Shown here piece by piece: positions 11,700-23,313 of a DNA stretch of 64,000 nt. Origin of the DNA: Hermatobates lingyangjiaoensis (Eukaryota > Arthropoda > Insecta > Hemiptera > Hermatobatidae); contig JAPFBL010000169.1 of the NCBI GenBank assembly GCA_026182355.1, positions 496,001 through 560,000 on the forward strand, written 5' to 3'. The stretch's first letter is position 1. Every line of letters starts with the position of its first letter. The position numbers and the translations under genes were made by a program. A model generated the notes under the pieces. That model saw only the letters and a list, made by a program, of their open reading frames with translations. It had not been told where the DNA came from and did not search any database.

Positions 11700-12312
11700 T
11701 ACAGGGTGTTCGGAGAGTTACTGTACATTTTTCAAGTGTTTTTTTTAATTTCTTAATCTTAATTTTTGAATAATAATTTTTTTTTTATATATTTCAGATT
11801 TCGACCCCAATATGGTTTTAACAACTGAAGAACGTGTATGGCTCGTCACACACGTATTCCGAGAGTGAGGTACATACACAGATATGGTGCGACAGCGGTT
11901 TGCAGAAAAATTCCCAGATAATCCCTGTTCCACATAGCAACGCAGTTCGTAACCTTGTTGATAAGTTTTGGGAAACAAGGTGCCGAACGCTGTGGGAGAC
12001 CAGTAAAGCTGTCGGAGGAGAAACTGTGGGACATTTCTGACAGTATACTGCAGAGTGTATCAAAATCATTATGAAAGTTAGAACAGTAGCATGATATTGG
12101 TCTTGCAACTGAATGAAAGCTCTTCCCATATAATAATAATAATTATTATTATTATAATATAATTATTCTAATTATAATTATTATCATAATAATAATAATG
12201 GCATTAAAAGAACTGAAAACCACTGATCATGAGAAGCGATGACACGATTGCAGATGGCTTAACAGATTTTAATAAATATGTGAATGCACAGTAACTTTCG
12301 GAATACCTTGTA
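11700..12312 (+). mobile_element. TA-flanked DNA transposon relic with DUF4817-like helix-turn-helix
   Basis: Terminal inverted repeats ACAGGGTGTTCGGAGAGTTA (left) and ACAAGGTATTCCGAAAGTTA (right, complement) are each bordered by TA, as in Tc1/mariner-type insertions. Inside, MVLTTEERVWLVTHVFRE then stop, then YTDMVRQRFAEKFPDN and VPHSNAVRNLVDKFWET, resembles the N-terminal helix-turn-helix (DUF4817 type) found widely in arthropod transposon-derived proteins. One stop and one frameshift break it; no DDE catalytic part remains. An (AAT)n expansion sits at 12130-12200. Confidence 0.7.
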
Positions 12313-12449
12313 TTCAGTAACAGAATTATTTGATTTGGCGAAAAATATTCTACTTCTTTAGTCCTTGATAGTTCGGACAAAGTAGTCTATTGTTCGCCTT
12401 TTCTTTCTTTTTTTGCAAATACTTTTAAGGAAAACTAGCAGATCTGCCG

Positions 12450-12860
12450 GTCTTTGATAGGCATTTTACGAAAATTCAGGGATGATACGTGGCATTCCGA
12501 AATATTATTAGAAATTATAGAATAATAGAAAATATTATTAGTACAGTCTGTAACTGTCATTAGTTCTGGAGTTTCTTTTACCTTTTGCAGCTTTAGATAC
12601 TGAACTGAAATTTGATTTTATTCTAAGAATACTTCTTATTCAGTACTTGGGTAGTTAGGACTCACTTTTTTAAAGCGAGCAACTTATGTTAATCACAAAC
12701 GAAATTAAAATCAACTAACCATACCTACTTGATACAGTATCAGGCACCTAAAAATATCTGTATAATTTTTTTAGCTATATGTATGTATACCTGTGTAGGC
12801 AGCCAAAAACAGCTTAAAAGTCCACAACTTTACTTCTACGTTGAATTTCCAATAGTTAAG
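12450..12860 (-). mobile_element. Helitron-family fragment
   Basis: Shares GATGATACGTGG, AGAATAATAGAAAATATTA, CTGGAGTTTCTTTTAC, TTATTCAGTA and ATTAAAATCAACTAAC with 25745-26130. It breaks off at TTGAATTTCCAATAG, where a family F1 hammerhead element begins. Confidence 0.55.
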
Positions 12861-12894
12861 AAAATATATTAAGTCTTCACCACAAGGTATTTAT

Positions 12895-12932
12895 TTTACG
12901 ACGGATTTCGAACACTTAGTGTTCATCATCAG
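12895..12932 (-). ncRNA. Hammerhead ribozyme-like motif, family F1, decayed stem III
   Basis: CTGATGA (12926-12932 on minus), T, GAACAC-TAA-GTGTTC, GAA, then ATCCGTCG in place of ACGCGTCG. The core and stem II are intact and the palindrome is lost. Confidence 0.5.
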
Positions 12933-13371
12933 GCACATCTGCCCCGAGAAGAGAACTCAGGAATATCGTAAAGAATTTTTACTTAAAATGAATAACAATA
13001 ACAATAACAATCTGTTTTTCTTAGGTTTTGTAAAACATTGAGTCTCTGAATAACATAGTTTTGATCTTTCTAAGAACCTTAATATCCTCCTTGTTCAATT
13101 TCAAATTTCGTGAGATTTCAGCCTTGGAGGTAATATGAGGCTAATAATGAGTAATTTCCTTAGAGGTAATAATGATTCATTATTAATATGAGGCTATTTA
13201 GTTTAATGGTTTGGTTTCTCTATTTTAGATTAGTCACGGCTAATTCCATTAGCCATTATATTATTCCTTTGCGTAAACATACCTGCCTCATACGTCCTTT
13301 CTAAATTGATCTTGTTTTAAAATAGTGTCTGTTAACACCTCAATAATGAATACCTCTTCTTAGGCGGTGTG

Positions 13372-13406
13372 TCTGATGATGAACACTGAGTGTTCGAAAC
13401 GCGTCG
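13372..13406 (+). ncRNA. Hammerhead ribozyme-like motif, family F1
   Basis: CTGATGA 13373-13379, T, GAACAC-TGA-GTGTTC, GAA, ACGCGT, C. It is followed by a family tail with ATCATGAGTAAATACCA that recurs without the ribozyme at about 3245, 8770 (inverted), 32415, 32720 and 40545. Confidence 0.55.
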
Positions 13407-14454
13407 TAAAATAAATTCCTCGTAGTTAAGACTATATATATTTTCATCACTATCATGAGTAAATACCAGACAATAACTGTTTCCATAGCTCGTAAGTTAT
13501 TATTGGCTTGAGTATAGATTTCGAATACAAATACGTTGGAAATATGCCGAAAGTTTTCCACTCTAGCTGAAGGAAATCCACTATACTTGCTAGTGATTCA
13601 AGAATTTAAATACATTTCATTATCATACTTTTTGAAAGAAACGTGAAAGAAACTTGCTTGCTTTCTATTCGAGAAGATCTAAAAAGAAAAGGTAAGGAGA
13701 AACAAAAAGAAGTTTAGGAAATTAAACTTAATTAATGGCTCACTGACATTCGACCACAGTTACATTTAATTGTCGCTAAACAAAAAATAGTTGGAAAGTA
13801 AAAACAAGAAAAAGGAGAGTTTTGACAAATTGAGCTGGAAAAAGAGGTGAGGCAGTTAAGATAAGACCTACATTTCCGCATCCAGATCATAAAGAAAAAA
13901 CTACTGCGTATTAAGTTTACACCTGGTACAGCCTAGTAATATTCATGGTTTCTAACTCTAAACACGTATGCTGATGTGTCTTGGATAGGTTCAGTGATGC
14001 CAACTGCCAGGTACCGATTCGGGCTAAAATAGTACAGAAAATGGGGAAAAAAGGGCCAAAATTTTCTAATAGAACTAAAAAAAAAAGGTCCAAGTGACAA
14101 TATAAGGAAAATAACATTCTGAAGTCGTTTGAACGAGTTTTCAATGGAATAATGAACTTGATTCCAACGAGATTTAAAAAAAATTTGGGTAACTTTGAGT
14201 AAATACTATGCATAGTACGACAAATGTGTATAAAAGGCTCAAAATAATCTAGATATTAAACTTATATTGATATTTTCTTCTAAATACTAGATACCTGTCT
14301 TTAACACTAAATTTTATAAAAAAGAAACATAACAGGCTAAAAAGCAAGTTAAATTAGCACAAAAAAAGACAGAAAACGCGCCAGGACTAAATTCAAAATT
14401 TAGAGGGCTAAGAGAGATTGAAAAGGGTTAAATTGGCAAGAGTGTTTAGTTTAG

Positions 14455-14765
14455 GTTAGGTTGCAGTGGCAGTCGTACAAGGGAACACACTTATGCCAAA
14501 CATTGTCCCTTTGTGATGCCATACAAAGACGATTGATTCTGTATTGAGATTCATAAATTTTGCCTAAGTGTATTAAGAGTAGGTGATCTTTAACGAATAC
14601 CTGACATCGCACAGGCTCGGGACCGACAGCTTAATGTCCTCTCCTAGGGACGACGTGCTCATGTTTATTGACCTCCCACGTGAATAAGTCGAGGGCTAGA
14701 GAGAGTATCGATCTCCGGAACTACCGTTCAGAGCCGATCAAGTTATCACTGAGCTAACCTGTCCT
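14455..14765 (-). mobile_element. tRNA-derived SINE, copy 2
   Basis: Minus-strand copy with the head near 14765 (GGACAGGTTAGCTCAGTGAT, a good A box) and the tail toward 14455, with TTAGGCAAAATTTATGAATC and the CACAAAGGGACAATG end. Confidence 0.75.
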
Positions 14766-15115
14766 ACAAGACGAGCTTAACAGACTATTGTTGTCACTTT
14801 TGCATTACGTATTCTTTTAAAAACTAACTGCATATTCACCACACACCATTGCTATCAAAATAATTTGATCCATCAAAGATTGAGAACTGTAATGTTTACA
14901 CAAACTTTTGGATACACACCCATCCATACGTACACAGATATCATCGAAAAAACTTCATAAACCGATTTTGCGGACCTCAAACCATGTAATTCCGTCAAAA
15001 TGGTGAGATCGAATTTTTTCGCGATCACTTACTTTTCTTGTAGTAAAGTAAAAAATTTTCAAATATTATTGATTTGAATTGTTGTTGATATTGTTCAGGG
15101 AGAAGGTGGGAATAC

Positions 15116-15277
15116 CTGTGGCTGCATGCTAGAGGCTCCTGGCCAAGGAGTTTGCCTGACAGCAGGTTAGAGGCGAGGCCGACCCTGTCGGCAGAGGGAC
15201 TTTCCCAGGCGTCGCAGTACTGGCCCGGCGACCTCTCCCCGCTTGGCAGGCCTCCGTGCCACACGTACTTCTGGGGC
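15116..15277 (-). CDS. COL18A1-like: Collagen XV/XVIII-like exon: C-terminal half of endostatin
   Basis: This 162 nt exon opens after TTGTTGCAG and ends ACAG before a GTATTC donor. It contributes one base to Trp, 53 codons, and two bases (AG) of an Arg codon finished in the last exon. Landmarks are PQKYVWHGG, GQYCDAWES (second cysteine), VGLASNLLSGKLLGQE and LACSH (third cysteine). The open frame continues past the donor for about 30 codons, which would give a protein without the fourth cysteine, so the spliced reading is preferred. A copy of an interspersed repeat ends within about 70 bp of the donor. Confidence 0.96.
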
Positions 15278-17253
15278 CTGCAACAACCAAAACACTCTAA
15301 TATCTCTTTTGAATTTCATTCGACAAATCATTTCATAAAAAAAAAATTGAATGATGAAATGACACAGACAAGAAACAAAAGTTCAGAAGATCATAAGAGT
15401 ACAAAAAACATATATAATCTCTAATTTTCAATAAAACCGTTATCACAACAGTGACTGCTTCGTTACCAAATCTACGATAAGTCTACCTGCCCACAAAGTT
15501 TGTCAATCAGCAAGACGGCGGACATATGCCTAAAATATGAAATTTCCGGCGTGTCTTATAATTACAGTAACATTTACAGAACATTCATGGTGGGTCAGGT
15601 ACCATTTGCTTTTTAAAGGCAAGCTTGTAGTCGGATATAGATGTCTTACTTAGAGTGGCGTAGCAACTATTTCTACCCCCCCCCCCCCCCCCCACGCCAA
15701 GCTGGCTTCAAATAGATATACAGTCGTCGTCAAAGAAAACCAAAGATTTTTTAAAACCAAAGCTCCTCAGTTTCGTTATCAGAAGTTTATTATAATTTTC
15801 GTTTTTTAACTTTTTCAATAAAAGATATTATTAACTTTTAAGATTTTTCAACATTTCATATAGAGAATATATATAACAAATCAATATTATCAAACAAAAT
15901 CCTCTACACTGAATCCATACATTTGAGACATATAAACGAATTATAAGTGAAATCGTTTAAGCGCTTTACAGTTTCCACTGATGACAACAATATTCATGTA
16001 GTCCAGGAAGTAATACGATTTCGACACTAAAACCTCCACTTGTCTTGCAAACCTGTTTTGATTCCTTCCCATAAACCATTCAGCCTTTCGACCATTACAT
16101 GGAACAAAGCAGATCAGATCGATGTTTTTCACGTGGCGCCCTTTAACCACGCCGTGATACTCAACAATATTCGCAAATCAAATTTGCGATATTGCATTTC
16201 ACGGCGCGTCCAAGATGGACCTCGCGGAGGCGGGCGTCCACGACAGATATCACACTAAACAAAAACACAAAATAAACACAAAAGCAAACAATAATGTAAA
16301 AATAATACATAATAAAAACAGAGCCTTGGATCAGAAGAAGTCACTTCTTTCTGTCATAAAATAAAACAAAATACTGCAAACCACACGAAATCATTTAACC
16401 TAGCCTCTCTGTCCAATGGCTTCAACGCTTCTAGAAAGCTCAACAGATGTCGCCTAGTGATTTTCATCCAGTGATAGTGAATTAATTAATGTTAATAAAT
16501 ATTAATATCAAATAATATAATCAAATCATATAATTTTATTAGTAACATTCGGAGCATTTGGATGGGTTTATATCGGTCTATAAATCTTCCACTCTTAAGT
16601 GGAAATTTTATTTTTCTTATTTCTTAATTTTTGCATCACAGATTAACATATTTGTTAATATAATATTTTCATATAACAGAAATGAAAAAGTATATATGTT
16701 ATATATAATTATCCAATTGATTCAAAACTTAAGTAAAAACTTTGCAAGTCATCTTATAATAGCAATATATATTGATACAATTCAGCATCTTTACTGTGAT
16801 CAGAAAATGGAGAACACACATACAATGGTCAAAATCTGTACTCTTACCTACTGTTAAAGAAGTCAGTTGAATGAGTCAGGACAACTGTTTCCTGATACGT
16901 GGTATCATTTTAGAAAATAGCTTAATAAATGTTATTCAATGACAGTTATATGCTTAATAGCATACTGATTAATCTCATTAGTTGTGCAATTCGTAATTGT
17001 GACTCATACTGGGGCAAATGAATAATACAAAGTCTCCGCACAAAAGATGCTTTTTTATTCAATCTACTCATTTCAAACACATAGTTTTGGAATAAAAAAA
17101 CTTCTTTCTTGTGGAGACTTTGTATTATTTATTTACCCAGTATGTTGATTAATCTGTTTAAATCAGGCTTTTGGACCAGTAAAACGAATGCAGCAATCTT
17201 GCCTTAGATTGGATCTGGTGCCATCTCACTGAAAGGTTACAATTGGTAGATTA

Positions 17254-17869
17254 GGCATGGTCAACATGCGGCCCGCGGGCCACATGCGTCCCAACACGTA
17301 CTTTTGTGCGGCCCTCAGAGACTATCTGGAACTCTATCTTGATATTAAAAATTCATTTGCCTTTTACTTATTAACATAAGCTCATCTAGACATTTGGAAG
17401 AAGATTAGAACATTGGGGAGAGAGAGAGAGAGTGAGTGAGAGAAAGAGAGACAGAGAAGTGTTGAGAGAGTTCAACAGCAACAAATGCTTTAGTTTTTTC
17501 GCATAGTTTTTTACTCTTTCTTACTGTACTCCTTTGTTTCCCCAAACATCCTTCTCTGTACATTTGTCCTTTCCTGCGCTTTCACCCTTTTAAAATACCA
17601 CTCTTCCCTCCTACTCTTCTCAACCTCTCACCAGATGTTTCTGCATCTAGTGTTTCAGTTAGGTTTTTGACTTTGACAAAGACCGCTTGTTACGGTTAAA
17701 AGATCTTAATCTTTTTTCCTATTTCATATTGTGGTTTGATCATTGATGTATATATATATATATAACAGCTGTATGTGTCCAAATACCATAGAAATTACCA
17801 TGCGGCCCGCAGTTACTTGGAAATTATGTAATGTGGCCCCCAGTTCACAAAAAGTTGCCCACACCTGCG
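17254..17869. mobile_element. hAT-like MITE containing a family D insertion
   Basis: Ends carry GGCATGGTCAACATGCGGCC and, on the complement, CGCAGGTGTGGGCAACTTTT, the GTGGGCAA...GCGGGCCGCAT pattern of hAT-type ends. Possible 8 bp target duplication GTAGATTA / CTAGATGA (two differences). A GA-rich tract lies at 17415-17465 and a solo family D element at 17650-17757 is nested inside. Confidence 0.6.
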
Positions 17870-18959
17870 CTAGATGAAAGTAAATCTATCCCCTCAATAG
17901 CCGATTGCTTGTAAGTAAACGTGTTTTTAAGCGATACTATTGAGTTTTGGTGGATACCAAAATGCCTGATTGTGAATATAAGTGCATATCCAACCCTTTG
18001 GGCAAGCTAACGGTCAACGTCCATTTGGATGGATTTAAATCTATCAATACTCCAAACTGTAGCTCAAGACATCGTCTTGTCAAAGTGATTTTGGAATAGT
18101 CCTACAAGGATATTTATGAATTTCACCAATATGAGACCAAAAACTTTGCATTCATTCTCTTTATTAACTGCGTGCTTCTGTAGAATGTGCAAAATGTTTC
18201 CATAGTTTGTATTCAACCTGACATACGCCTGTAAGTAGAAATTAGAATAAAAAAAAAAACGAAACGGACAATAACCGTGGGGCTTGGCCAACTCGCAGAT
18301 GATAAGAGTGTCTCTCTGACTGTTGATTGAGATTGTACATTAGGGTTGACCACTGCTTCCTATCTAGTTAAGACTGCATTGATACCCGCCGACTGAAATC
18401 CTTGTTGAGGAGAATAGCCAAGGTGTGAACTTTCCTCTAGTTCGAGTAATGTAGGAAGGTGAGGGTGTCTATGGGAACTGAACACCTTTGTCACATTTTG
18501 CATACAGAAATGATGTCTATGAATCAAAGCGACATGTACTGTAAAGTTTCAGTAAAGTTCTTCAAATATCTTGCTTAGACAGTTAAGCAACCCTATAGGC
18601 TTTTAGTTATTTAGCATAGTTGTATTCATCCCCAGTTACGGAATAACGACTATCCTGACCTGTGTCAGGAAGACTGATAGAGAACTTCGAATGCAGGCTT
18701 TGAATATGGTGGTTAGCCATTTCAGGGTTAGTCAGACAACTGTTTCAAGATGTAATGCTTTCTCAAGTAAGATTGTAAAATATGTTTATTTATTTATAAA
18801 TGAACTTAGCCATTTTATTGTAATGAAAAATAATTTTTTTCAGTTACAAATACATAGACATTTAAGAGTAAAAGGTTGCCTGATATTGATACAAGGCCTA
18901 CTTTGAACTGCTAACTAGACAAACTGCTAATTTGACCTGCAATGTACAGACAAGAAGAG

Positions 18960-19315
18960 AATGACACCGCAGAGAGTGACACTACACTGGAGTGCACGGT
19001 GCAGAAAGAGCGTAGAAAGAGATATTGGCTACGTTATGCACAGGGAACGCACAGAGGCCGAACATTGGCCCTTTGTGATACCACACAATCAACATTCTAC
19101 TGTATTTGGAGTCCTAAATTTTGCCGAACTGAAGTGTATTTAGAGTAGGAAGCTTTAACGTGTACCTGAAGCCCTGGGCTTCTCCGAGAGACGATGTCCT
19201 CAGATTTTTTTCACCTCCAACGTGAAAAAGTCGAGGTACAGAGTGGGTGCTGAACCCTGGAACTACCAGCCCAGAGGCGAGCGCGTTGCCACTAGTCTAC
19301 CTTGGCCCCTTGAAA
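18960..19315 (-). mobile_element. tRNA-derived SINE, copy 3
   Basis: Minus strand: head GGGGCCAAGGTAGACTAGTG near 19315, B box GGTTCAGCACCC, body CACGTTGGAGGTGAAAAAAA, and a longer tail than copy 1 ending in CACAAAGGGCCAATGTTCGG. Confidence 0.72.
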
Positions 19316-20344
19316 CATTGGCTAAGAAAACCTCCAGACTTTGTTTATACGAAGTAGAAATAGTAAACTTTCAACCGTGCTGATGATAGTCGTTCTATTG
19401 TATGTACGCTACCATCACTGCGGCCATTTAGTAATAAACAAGGGTAAGTGGCCTTTCTGTAGACTGCAGTGCTCAAGGTATTTGGGTTTTGCTTAATAAG
19501 TACATTTAGGAACGGTAACTGTCCTTCGTTACCGTATTCTATGGTAAGTTAAAGTTCTGTTAGACTCGAGTTATTTTGGCAGTGGAATAAAGGATGTATA
19601 CTGTTTGACTGAAACAAAATCTTTATTAGCCACTCTTGCTTCTGAACAATAAAAGAGATGTTATTTGACGGCATTTCTTTTCCGAGTATATCTGATTATT
19701 TTACCTTGTAGTCCACTTGAGATTAAATCCGCTGCGTGCGGACATGAATCAATATATGGTTCACATAATATAAATAATGCACCAACAAACCTGATGATTT
19801 AATCAAAAGGATGAAGGCAGCCCTTGGCCTACCAAAGCAGACTGTACACCTCTTTGTCCTTTTTGAATTAAGCCGGCCTAAACTCCCAACTAATTCATCG
19901 CACGCCTTTCAAAACTGGTAATTTCTCAATCCGATTACGCTAGAACTTATTACAGGGCCTTGAAGCAAAAACCCTGTTTAACATCACTTCCAATTAGCAC
20001 GATTTTTAGAATCAAGCAAAGTAAATTAAACCACAATTATTTTTTTAACATATCACACAGTACGATGATTCTTATCAAATTTCAGTCAATAAATTTTAAA
20101 AATCAACATACTTTTAAATTTTAATCAGTAAAAAGTTGAAAATGAATATTTTTGAAAACTCTGATTGAAGAACTGAAAAACACGAATCTGTATATATAAA
20201 AGTTTGTATAAATAAGTAACGTTTGAATTGAAAAAGTACACTTTCACTTAATATAAATTATTAAAAAAATATCTATAAATTTCACTTAAAAAGCATTGAT
20301 TTACTTTTGAACTAGAAGTGACTGTACATTCTAATGTTTTGCCT

Positions 20345-20890
20345 TATATGGCAACTAGGGTGGCATGGTAGCCCAGTAACTTAAGTGCTCGCCTCAAGAC
20401 TGTAGATCCAGGGTTCAATAGCCACTCCGGTCTTCGATTTATACACGCGGGAGATAAATAAATTTGAGCAAGTCGTGCCTCGGAGAGGACGCTAAGTCGT
20501 TGGCCCCGAGCTGTACTGAACGATACCAAGTACTCGTTAAAGATTCCTACTCTCTCTGGCACTCGATTCATTCACGTGGGTGGTGAATAAATCTGAGCAC
20601 GTCGTCCCTGGGAGAGGATTTTAAACGGTCGGCCCCGAACCTGTAGATGTTAAGTACTACTCGTTAAAGGTCCCTACTCTAAATAAACTTCAGTTAGGAA
20701 AAATTTAAGATACCCAATGTAGAATCAATCTTTACTGTGTGGTATCACAAAAGGGCCCAATGTCGCCTTATGTGAGTTCCCCTATGGGAACACTGCAAGC
20801 TGCCTACTACTACTACATCCCTACTAAATGCAAATCAATTAGGCAAGATTTATGACTCCCAATGTAGAATGGATTGGGTAGAATACTCCC
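20345..20890 (+). mobile_element. tRNA-derived SINE, copy 4, with internal duplication
   Basis: A box TGGTAGCCCAGTAACTT and B box GGGTTCAATAGCC. The body segment from the CACGYGGG region to GTTAAAGATTCCTACTCT is present twice (20430-20555 and 20560-20685), and the tail CCCAATGTAGAAT also occurs twice (20713 and 20855). This suggests recombination between two SINEs. Confidence 0.72.
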
Positions 20891-20896
20891 CAACAA

Positions 20897-21230
20897 CCAA
20901 TGGACATTTGTCATATCTACTTTACAATCATCATAACAAATTCAAAAACTTACTTACTCAAGGCTAGCTTCTAATTCCGAAGCTAGTTGTTGGTTAAGAA
21001 TTAGAAGCTAGCCTTGAGTAAGTAAGTTTTTTGAATTTGTTATGATGATTGTAAAGTAGATATGACAAATGTCCATTGTTTTTTGTTAGTTTATAGCCCT
21101 GATGATGTCTTAAAATAAAGACGAAACGTAGGCAAAAAGGTGATTCCGTATGTTAACCTGACCAAACTCCAAGAAGAAGAAAAAATGTTTATTAGTAAAT
21201 TGTGGTTAATAAAACAACACCTTAATATAT
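20897..21230. mobile_element. Family F2 element with inverted partner truncated at its 3' side
   Basis: A plus-strand element (about 20998-21230) carries the ribozyme and tail. The left inverted partner (20897-20979) covers only the upstream 80 bp and lacks the ribozyme. The element ends in TATATATAT at about 21230. Confidence 0.7.
21096..21133 (+). ncRNA. Hammerhead ribozyme-like motif, family F2
   Basis: GCC, CTGATGA, T, GTCTT/AAGAC, GAA, ACGT, A (position 17), GGC. It differs from the 27.9 kb copies at the variable core base (T against G) and at position 17 (A against T), both positions where the hammerhead consensus allows change. Confidence 0.68.
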
Positions 21231-21979
21231 ATATATCTAAATCTGAAATATTGCATTTTCAGACAAGAATAAATTGTTTTGAACAAGAAAGAACATGATC
21301 CATCGGCAGCGCTGTCTATTGACGAGCTCGAAATAGAGGCCCAACCACATTTCACATTTCAACAATTACCCTGTCAACCTGTCTCAGCCAGCTCTGGCCG
21401 TCGCGTTTGACTTGCAATTATCTCAATTTATGGCACCCTGCAAAGATTTGTCTTTTCCCAATACAAATATGCTTTTTATTTAAGCAATCATATATGTTCA
21501 ACCAGCATTCATAAAAAAAAAACGGTATTCATTTCTGGTAACTTCTTTCAGTGACAGGAATTCATTTAATGAACTCCAAACAATAGGGGTTATTAAATAC
21601 TAAATTTTAGCAATATATTTTGAAATCCATGTTATCAGTGACACTTAAGGTATCTTTAAGTGATATTTTGTAACTTCACATAATCGATTTCCTCACAAGA
21701 GGAAATGACTGACTGTGAGATAGTGCTACTGACTGACCTTTGGCTTAACAGGTTGTCGATTGTGCTAACAATAATAACATCATAATTACATTGAATCTCC
21801 CCATAAACATCTACTTTTGGACCTCTCCCTCCCTCCCTTACTCTCTCAATATATATATATATGCTTTGTTGAACACGACAGAGTCGTTCCTGTCTATAAG
21901 CTTCTTCTCAAGTACTTCGACTTGCCTAAAAACAGTTTTTTCGTTGTTAGAACAACGGTTGAGATGGTCAGCAATTGTA

Positions 21980-22020
21980 GTCGACGCGTTTCGATCACTT
22001 TCCGTAATCATCTTCAGGAC
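21980..22020 (-). ncRNA. Hammerhead ribozyme-like motif, family F1-like
   Basis: GTC, CTGAAGA, extra T, stem II GATTAC/GTGATC (6 bp, one G-T pair) with a GGAAA loop, GAA, palindrome ACGCGT, C, GAC. The predicted cleavage triplet is GTC, the classical one. Stem I GTC/GAC is 3 bp. This is one of the best-formed motifs in the window. Confidence 0.72.
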
Positions 22021-22075
22021 ATCAATCAAGGGGGCATCATAACTTCACTGTTTTAAAATACCTTTAATTATCTAT

Positions 22076-22110
22076 ATCGAGCTTTCGGCCTCACTGGCCA
22101 TCTTCGGGAT
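22076..22110 (-). ncRNA. Hammerhead-like motif with CCGAAGA core, family F10
   Basis: ATC, CCGAAGA (U4 to C), extra T, stem II GGCC/GGCC with an AGTGA loop, GAA, palindrome AGCT, C, GAT. All helices form, but the core U is replaced, which should reduce or abolish activity. It is on the same strand as 21980-22020, about 55 bp away. Confidence 0.55.
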
Positions 22111-22440
22111 TATAAGTAAAACAATATATGGCACTGAAGTAAAATAAAATGAAATAAAATGAGAATGGAAAGTAAGTGATAAACAAGACTACAAATAACA
22201 GGTGATACAAGGAAGGTTACAACTCGCTAGCGCCCAAGCGCTCAGTAGTTGAATTAACAGTATCACTTTTTATAAATTTAAATCTAGGGATTTTTTCTTT
22301 AATATACAAAAACACACTGTAACTGTACAACATCGCAAAGTGTTCAGGAAAAAGGAGCATTTACTTAAAAAGATCGTTAATACTGAAGCCGCTATGGTTT
22401 TCAACAACATTTGCATATATATATATATACATAAACTAGT

Positions 22441-22575
22441 AGTGTTTCAGTTGGGTTTTTGACTCTGTCGAAGGCCGCTTGTTACAGTTGAAAGATTTTA
22501 GTTTTGTTTTCCCATTTCATATTGTGGTTTCATCATTGATTGTTGTTTCACGTGTTTATGTTAAATCTTATATAT
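22441..22575 (+). mobile_element. Solo family D element
   Basis: Starts GTGTTTCAGTTGGG; the ribozyme core is mutated (CTGTCGA) and stem III reads AGATTT. Other solo family D copies: 17650-17757 (plus), 49655-49745 (plus), 55095-55215 (minus), 63605-63695 (minus), all with one or more core or stem changes. Confidence 0.65.
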
Positions 22576-23197
22576 AGACATATACTTCAATGTTTTGTTA
22601 TCTCGACCACATACATTCAACACTATTTATCCATTTCACTAGAGCAAAATTTAAAAAAATAAGGTAAAAAAACTCACACAATAACACACACATACACATA
22701 GCTCACTGTCATTTTGCCTTAAACCATAAATTTACTATTTTCCGTTAATTTTAAAATATTAACGGCAATATGTTTAACAATTGCAGCAATGGCAATTGTT
22801 TTTAAAGAAAAATATCTTTAAAAATTACTATTTAATTATATTTAGATTTTTTACACGACATGTGAAACATATATATCAAAAAGTTAAATTTTATATACGA
22901 TAAAAATGTTGCAAAGAATAAAAGAAAAAAACCTCTTTTAATTATAATATAGTTAATATTACCACTTAATGTAATATTAATTGATATATCACTAATATAG
23001 AATTGATATAAAAAAACAATAAAAGAAGAGTAGGCTCTGAAGATGGATTATTTGAATCTAATGGTGTAGACATCATGAGTGAGATGAGGTTTCATAGTAA
23101 TCTCGAAAGAAACGTCAACTCGAGTTCTCCGTCCGTTCAGTTATTCAATTCACTATTGTAAACAGAAACTCCTTAGACAACATAATATGTTACTTAC

Positions 23198-23313
23198 CAT
23201 GAAAAGTCGTTCAAGATGTTCTTCCCGCTGAAGCTGTATATTCTTGGGGTTTTAGCAAAGTAAGATCCGTCTCCTCTGAAGATGGACTTCCAAGAATTAA
23301 ATAAAATGTCTCC
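23198..23313 (-). CDS. COL18A1-like: Collagen XV/XVIII-like exon: middle of endostatin
   Basis: This 116 nt exon has a TTTTTCAG acceptor and a GTAAGTA donor, enters in phase 0 and leaves with two bases (TG). It encodes 38 residues with GDILFNSWKSIFRGDG, then PRIYSFSGKNILNDFS. These correspond to the central endostatin strands (ILFNSW, IYSF-G-N). The trailing TG joins the G that opens the 15116-15277 exon to give Trp, rebuilding the SWPQK junction typical of the family. This phase agreement is strong support for both exons. No cysteine is expected in this part and none is present. Confidence 0.96.

Noticed and set aside
15025..15115. Unspliced extension of the endostatin C-terminus (YSHLLPEQYQQQF...)
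   Set aside because: It would lose the fourth cysteine. The GTATTC donor joins in phase to the 6583-6697 exon, which supplies VLCIE.
15941..16258. Overlapping 70-codon frames in a GC-moderate block
   Set aside because: No recognisable domain, no splice-bounded island that fits the collagen gene, and the two strands are equally open.
20363..20415. Functional tRNA gene
   Set aside because: A and B boxes are present, but no cloverleaf forms and the sequence continues into a SINE body and tail.
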